Below, one piece after another: positions 58,493-64,000 of a stretch of DNA of 64,000 nucleotides. The first letter of the stretch is position 1. Each line of letters begins with the position of its first letter. The position numbers were made by a program, and so were the translations under genes. The notes below the pieces were generated by a model, which saw only the letters and a list, made by a program, of their open reading frames with translations, did not search any database and was not told the origin of the DNA. Origin of the DNA: Tanytarsus gracilentus (Eukaryota; Arthropoda; Insecta; Diptera; Chironomidae); the NCBI GenBank assembly GCA_038502055.1, contig JAXRKN010000045.1, positions 8,421,501 through 8,485,500 on the forward strand. Reading direction: 5' to 3'.

Positions 58493-61133
58493 GGAATTAA
58501 AAATTAATTAAAATACATTGGTCTATTAAAACATTAAAAACACATTTATAAATTGTGAAAATGGGAAAATATGGACAACAATAATACACACACCGGGCGC
58601 GGCAATTATCGTGCTTCAACTCGCAATCTCATCTGCACAACGAACTCATTAAATTATGTGAAAAAATATATAAAAAGGTTGAAAAGCAGCGGCAATGGTG
58701 AAAAAATCTCATTCCGGTGTGTGTGTATGTGCGGTTAACACTTCACAAATCAACCATCAGCACATATATGAATGAATAATTTGAGGTGAGAGTTGAGGAC
58801 GGAAAGAATATTTTCCTCTGAAAAAATAAATGATAAAAATCGCAGAATGAAAATAGGAGAAAAAAATATTTTTAATCGCAGTGCGAACATGGCAACGAAA
58901 TTTAAAATTTTTATTGAATAAAAAAATGTTGTTGGTTAATAATAGTGACAGGATGAAAGTTTTTAAAAAAAATATTCCAAGAATGAAGTTGACAAGAAAG
59001 TTAAAGAATTCTCTTTTATAAATTTAAGTTTAAATTTCACAAATTTTAATGGATTTTTACATCACAAAACTTTCACTACAACTTCATTCTAGGGAAACAG
59101 TTAAAATCACATAAAAATACAATAAAAATTTTACAATAATGAAAAGTAACTGAAATACACACAAAAAAACAAGCACATCAGATAAAAGAGAGATAAATTA
59201 TGGAAAACTCTTTAAAAAACACTCACACAAATTACTCACAAATTAATGAATTTTTTTATGGCATTAATTTGCTCCTCCTTCCCCTTCAGTCCTCTTTATA
59301 TACACACACCACACATTCGATGTGTGAGAAGATAAATATTATAAAAATTTTACACACCAAACAATTTTTTTGCAGCCACAAATTACACACACCAACACCT
59401 ACCAAGTTAAAATGATAAGCAAACACAAAAATATTTTTAACGAGAAAATAGTCAACAACAGTTTTGAGATATGAAAAATATTTGATGAAAAAAAAACAGA
59501 GACTTTTCTAGAGGGTCGACAAAAAGTGGTTAAAAATTTTCTATTGAAATTCATCGAATTAAGGAAAATAGTTTTAACAAAAAATTAGATAAACATGGGA
59601 AAGGAAGTTGAAATTGTTTAAAATTATTTTTGAGGAAATTTTTATTTTTTATAATTTAAAATATTTAACATTTTTTTTTTGTTTGAAAATTTATTTTCAT
59701 ATAAACTAATAAAAAAATAATAAATTTCCTCAAAAATATTTTTTTTAAATTTCAACAAATCGAAAAATGAATTATAAAAATTGAATGAAAATTTACTGTG
59801 AAAAAATATCATATTCATCATGATAAAAATTAAAACACAATATGGAAAAAATTATTTACATTTTATACAATAAAAGATGAAAAACTTTCCTTAAAAAAAA
59901 CCTAGTTCCAGTCTTAAAATGACTTTAACTCTTATGTAAAATTTAATGAATTATATCATAAAAATTAATTTGTTATCTTTAATTTATTAATTCTACTAAT
60001 TAAATAATAAAAAATCATGAAGAAGAGAAGAAGAAAAAATTATAAAAAATGAGTTTTCTTTCTTTTAGAAATTTAATTTTAATTATGAAAATCTATTTGT
60101 CTTCACAACTTGAAAGATTTCTTTCATCTTTTTTTCAGACACGGAACTCAAAAAATAAATACATATCTCGACAGAGCGATGACGGCGGAGGTAAAAGTCA
60201 AACAGAAAATAAACAAAGAAAAGAATTTTCGCAGAATTTCAGACTGAATTATTCTTTATTCACTTCCTTAAGGCTTTTTCTTGTGAAATCTTCCACTGAC
60301 TCAAACTAAATGAAGTTGGAAAAATAATTTTCGAGAAGAAGACTGAAAAATATATTTTTTAATGGTGGGAGTTGAAGCGCATTTTTATTAATTTTCTTAT
60401 CGTTATTTATTATTTCATGATTCGAATCCATAATTGAACAATTTGCTGCCTAGTTATAATTTGAAATTTTAATTAATTTTTTGAACTTTTTAATCTGATT
60501 AAATTTTCAACATTAAACAAAAAAACTTCAACACATTTTTTCCAGACTTTTAAAAAATTCTCAAACACCCCAAAATTCCTCTTTATCACTCACTGCATTT
60601 TTACAAGACATCGCCTGTCAATCAAAGCATAAACAAACAAGCTTTATTCTTATCTTATCTTTTCAGTTCACCAAAAGCAGAGAATATTGAAAAGTGAGCA
60701 ATTTTTTCCTTCTCAGTCTTCCAACCGATAAGTTCCAGTTAAATTGCTTTCGATTGTCAATTTGTTTTCTTACAACGCATAAAAAAATTCTTGAAATTTT
60801 TTGTGCTTGATAAATTCACTTTTAATTCCATAATTCAATTAGTGTCGCATAAGAACAAAAAAATATCCAAAAAAGTTTTCCTTTGAGAAAAAAAATTACT
60901 TGACATAGAGTCGAAGTTCTGTAAAGAAATTTTCAAATGTTTGAGTGGAGTTTGTGAAATATTTTTTTGTGTGAAGGAGAAAACATGAGTGAAGCTAAAT
61001 TTGATAAATCTGCTCGAGACGTTGGAGCAAGAAAGTTTGAATTTCATCATAAGGATGCAGGAAGTTAGTTTATCTCTCTCTATCTCACTCACTTATGGGT
61101 GTTTTGCGATCGTCTTTAGATATTGAATAAATA
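58493..61133. other. Intergenic region between mbl and the GH31 gene
   Basis: AT-rich, with no coding exon recognised. It contains a degenerate B-box-like motif at 60419. If mbl has further exons downstream, this and the following gene could instead lie within an mbl intron. Confidence 0.5.
60419..60429 (+). promoter_or_regulatory. B-box-like motif, degenerate copy
   Basis: GATTCGAATCC followed by ATAA. It is changed at the first positions relative to the core. Confidence 0.35.
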
Positions 61134-61240
61134 CAGTGACAGTTGAATTTTTTAAAAATTAATTAGTTAATTAATTAACTAAGTTTAAATTAATTTCAAA
61201 AATTTAAAATTTATTTTTTGACTTTTTACAACTCTCACTG
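61134..61240. mobile_element. CAGTG-ended miniature inverted-repeat element upstream of the GH31 gene
   Basis: The left end CAGTGACAGTTG and the reverse-complemented right end CAGTGAGAGTTG match at 11 of 12. Both are flanked by TA, and the symmetry extends outward by AAA/TTT. The 107-bp interior is nearly palindromic A+T (TTAATTAATTAA type). It ends 55 bp before the predicted start codon, so it may form part of the promoter or 5' UTR. Confidence 0.7.
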
Positions 61241-61295
61241 TATTTTTATTTTTCTTCTTCGTCTCGAACTTTATTGCGAGACAACTCGAAGCTGG

Positions 61296-61553
61296 ATGAT
61301 GAGCAGCTCAGGGAGTGAGAGAGAGCAAATCAAAAATACAGAGGAAAAAATTTTCTTTTTAGAGCCATCAATAATTCATGTCATTTTACTGAATCGTACA
61401 TTGAGAATTCTCCTCTCGCTTGGCATCTTCTGTGTGCTCGTTCCTCTCGTCGATTACTTTTATTTCTACTCGAGTGAAATAGCTGAATATGAAATCGATG
61501 ATTCCGGCATTTGCTCACATTATCCCATCTATCAAATCCCATGTGGAAGCGAG
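61296..61553 (+). CDS. GH31-like gene exon 1: cytosolic tail, membrane anchor, start of trefoil
   Basis: 86 codons ending in phase 0 before GTAAGC. Two consecutive ATGs (61296, 61299) could start translation, and the choice changes one residue. The frame is open upstream, but no earlier ATG is present before the TA-flanked element. The trefoil domain is split after its second cysteine. Confidence 0.8.
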
Positions 61554-63883
61554 GTAAGCATTATATGATCTTTTTTATGTTGCTGATGCTGCTGCTTGTT
61601 GGCTGCTTGAAAGCGAGAAAAATCGTTTAATTCTCGTATATAATATTTGATTGAAAAAAAAGTGCACAATGGCAGTTGCGATTTTTTATGATTCTATTCT
61701 GCGCTTCTCTTTTCGCTTTAGACAAAATCCCAGTAAGAAATTTTAATCTTGATTTTTTAAAAGCGTTTGAATGTGTTTCATTTTCCAATCTGTTTCATTT
61801 AAAATTTGAATAATTGACATCTTCAAAGTGGGTTGCACAAAAGAAAGAAGAAGAAAATTGATTTGTGAATCAGACAGCAGAAAACAAACCATGGTGATTT
61901 GCAGTCAGCCAGCATACAATTGACTTATTTATCCCCTGGAATATATCTTTATTCAATCTAGAATGCAACAGAAGCTGAATGCATAGCAAATGCATGTTGC
62001 TTTTCACCCAATACCGGATGCTACCATTTCCTTCCCTCGAAATATCAATTGAGTGCTGTCAACAACTTCGATGCACAACAACCTCAAAAAGAGCTCGAGC
62101 TAGTTCCATTAAAAGAAAAATCTCCGATTGGCACAAAGACATTTCCAACAATGAAATTCAATATTCAGCCACTCACCGAGGAGATCTTGTCAATTGCATT
62201 GTGGAGTCCACAGCATCATATTCACCGTCAGCAGCAGCAGCAAACAGCTGATATCAAACATCTGAATTATGAGATTAAAGTCTTTTCACCTGAATTTTTC
62301 ATTGAAGTGAAGCGAACAAATCGAACAATTTTCAGTACGTCACGGGGCGCACTGATAGCGAGTGAAAATTATTTCGAGTGGAGTTTTCATCTGGGCAGCG
62401 GTGTGCAATTGATAGCCGGCTTTGATGAACTTTTTCAAATGCACGAAGGTCGAAGAATTTTAATCAACAACCAACACTCATCGGTGATTCCATACGTTGT
62501 AGGTTTTGGTAAATTTTCAGCTCTTTTTTTGCTGTTCATCGTGTGAAGTTTTTAAATTTTTAAAGTTGACAAGTTCGAGCTTGTTTAGCAAAAATTGTTG
62601 AATGTTAGCTAGTTGAGTTATTAGATTTTAAATGTCTGACAGTTTAACATTAAAAATGCGCTTTAACGGTTTCATTTTTAACTTTATTTTAACCACCCAC
62701 AGATTCCATCTCCAAATCCTATCATGCCGTACATTTTGAGTCGATTGATAGTCCCGCGGAAATGCAAGTACTCAAATCGAATACAATCATCATACGTCAA
62801 TATGCGAGTACATCGTTCACCATAAAGCTCTTCACTGGGCCGAGCTATGTCGATGTGTTCAGACAATTGAAGTCAATGACATCGCATTATTTTCCCATCG
62901 ACTCACCATGGTCATTTGGAATTCATGTGTGTCAATATGGCCATGATTTGTCCGAAACAAAACTTGAATTGGATCATTTGTTGATGAACATGTTGACGTT
63001 GCCGTTCGACTCGCATTGCATTGATGCTGAACTAACGGCATTGGCTAAAGAGCGCGTGCTTGATGAATATTCAAGTTATGTGAATGAATTACGAGAAAAC
63101 AAGAAGAAAATTCTTCTGCACTTGACGTTAAGTGCTGTTGAGGTTGATGAAGAGCCGAGTGATGAAATATTTCTTAAAAATGACGATAATGAAAATTATG
63201 TTGGGATTTATGAGAAAATACGAAAAGTTTTGTATTTTGATTACATAACAAAGTCAGAAGAGGTTTCAGAATTTATTCAAAGGTGAGAGTTGAAAAGATA
63301 AAACTTGATTTAAGCACATGCGAATTTATAACCGCATATATGCGAATTTAATTCGCAAATGTTGAAAAATTCCGTTAAAATTTAAAAAGTCAAGGATAAT
63401 AATTTTCCCAACTAGTTTGACAACTTCCAATTACTTTTTGAACTAAAGTGCTAGATTGTCGGAATTCTGATCGAACTTTAATCCCTTACTTGATTTAGAA
63501 GCAACACACACCACCACCTCAACATCAGCGACGGTTTCTTCTTATATCGAGCTTATCCATTCCACATTGACGATACACCAACACACCACGAGCATCTCGA
63601 GAATTTCAACTTTAAACCGAAGAATGTCGAGAATGAAATTGAGCAGTTGATTCCGTTAAATGTGAAGCTGGTAAATGGAGAGCTTTTAATCCATCAATTA
63701 AACAACTACGGACGAGAGCAGATTCGAGTTTTCCAACAAACTTTAAATAACTTCTTCTCGAGAAACAACAGCGATGATAATGGTGATGGGAAAAAGTTTT
63801 GCATTGCTGACTCGTATCGGGAGGAGAGTGAGTGCGGAATGTTGATGAGGGAGGCAAAGCCGCCGAGTTGGAGTGGTTTTCAG
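61296..63883 (+). CDS. Trefoil and GH31-domain type II membrane protein, 5' part, probable pseudoenzyme
   Basis: Joining 61296-61553, 61962-62508, 62703-63282 and 63499-63883 gives 590 residues; the gene continues beyond the window. Residues 1-35 are cytosolic, about 36-58 form a signal-anchor helix, and 71-108 form a P-type trefoil domain (C73, C83, C93, C98, C99, C106; spacing 9-9-4-0-6). The rest is a diverged glycoside hydrolase family 31 module: N-terminal beta domain, then FTGPSYVDVFRQL and SFGIHVCQYGH, which match the family's LGPTPE and LGF.LCRYGY landmarks. GH31 enzymes hydrolyse alpha-glucosidic bonds with an Asp nucleophile in WIDMNE. Here the aligned segment is DGFFLYRAYP (residues 473-482), with Tyr478 in place of the nucleophile. 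The acid/base Asp also seems absent near residue 580. A lectin-like or scaffold role at the membrane is possible. All introns are GT-AG with consistent phases. Confidence 0.85.
61554..61961 (+). other. GH31-like gene intron 1
   Basis: 408 bp, donor GTAAGC, acceptor CAATCTAG. Nothing else recognised. Confidence 0.8.
61962..62508 (+). CDS. GH31-like gene exon 2: rest of trefoil and N-terminal beta domain
   Basis: 182 codons plus one base, completing the trefoil (AECIANACC...C) and entering the GH31 N-terminal domain. It has a short Gln run (HRQQQQQ) not usual in the family. The donor GTAAAT at 62509 is chosen over GTAGGT at 62499 because only it keeps frame with exon 3. Confidence 0.85.
62703..63282 (+). 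CDS. GH31-like gene exon 3: start of the catalytic barrel region
   Basis: Begins in phase 1 after CCACCCACAG and ends in phase 2 before GTGAGA. It carries the GPSYVDVFRQL and PWSFGIHVCQYGH landmarks. LPFDSHCIDAELTAL occupies the place of the family's IPYDVxxxDIDYM strand, keeping one Asp (CID) but losing the aromatic. Confidence 0.85.
63499..63883 (+). CDS. GH31-like gene exon 4: degenerate nucleophile segment
   Basis: Completes an Arg codon, then 128 codons to donor GTTTGT in phase 0. It includes DGFFLYRAYP (altered nucleophile motif; the Tyr codon is 63545-63547), the HQLNNYGREQ segment equivalent to the family's HNLYG, and a ...SWSGFQ end equivalent to the GDN...W region. Exons beyond 64000 are missing. 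Confidence 0.8.
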
Positions 63884-64000
63884 GTTTGTATTGAGATCAT
63901 GATGATTAAGATTTGAGAGTTTATTAAATCCTTCGAAGAAATTCAATTTTTTAAGCGTCATGAGGGAATTCGGAGAGTCTTTAAAGCTATTTAAAATATT
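63884..64000 (+). other. Start of GH31-like gene intron 4
   Basis: Intron sequence running off the window edge. The donor is GTTTGT. Confidence 0.7.

Noticed and set aside
60049..60309. 86-residue open frame on + between mbl and the GH31 gene
   Set aside because: Low-complexity Ser/Lys/Phe sequence without recognisable features or splice partners.
62499..62504. GTAGGT as the donor of GH31-like exon 2
   Set aside because: Would break the reading frame with exon 3; the donor at 62509 restores it.

Overview
This is an AT-rich eukaryotic window, by eye about two thirds A+T, from an insect. The best-supported gene is an orthologue of Drosophila muscleblind (mbl). Its N-terminus, four CCCH zinc fingers and central linker follow the fly protein closely. 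A lower dipteran (midge-like nematoceran) is my guess, made from the AT-richness, intron style and repeat content; the sequence does not prove it. Nearly all short open frames here are accidental.

Layout. Bases 1-6545 hold no recognisable gene. A single-exon gene at 6613-7302 (+) encodes a small secreted protein with six cysteines, a TATA/Inr-type core promoter and a poly(A) signal; I do not recognise its family. From about 7.36 to 43.4 kb there is a 36-kb stretch without convincing coding sequence. It is probably the upstream region or a giant 5' intron of mbl, and it carries many small repeats plus one large foldback transposable element (31727-33481) with 27-bp terminal inverted repeats, a 61-bp tandem array, a tRNA-like (SINE-type) segment and a 21-bp tandem array.

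mbl runs on the + strand. A putative long 5' UTR (from about 43395) precedes the first coding exon (44290-44478). Further coding exons are 49166-49339, 49950-50144, 52898-53107, a 14-codon microexon at 57294-57335, and 57766-57895, with a possible terminal exon at 58163 and a poly(A) signal at 58487. All exon joins keep the reading frame and have consensus splice sites. Downstream, also on +, is the 5' part of a type II membrane protein with a trefoil domain and a glycoside hydrolase family 31 fold (four exons, 61296-63883, cut by the window edge). In the visible part it appears to have lost the catalytic aspartate, so it may be a pseudoenzyme.

Repeat layer. The most unusual signal is a dispersed 15-bp motif, AGGTTCGAWTCCTWA, which is the tRNA T-arm / Pol III B-box. 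It occurs ten times with an intact core, plus four degenerate copies, on both strands, always in very AT-rich sequence and without a visible A box. A second recurrent signal is short AT-rich segments edged by AGGGGTGGA / TCCACCCCT inverted repeats. A third is CAGTG-ended miniature inverted-repeat elements with TA flanks; one lies 34 bp after an mbl splice donor and one just upstream of the GH31 start codon. I find no rRNA, CRISPR or intact tRNA genes.
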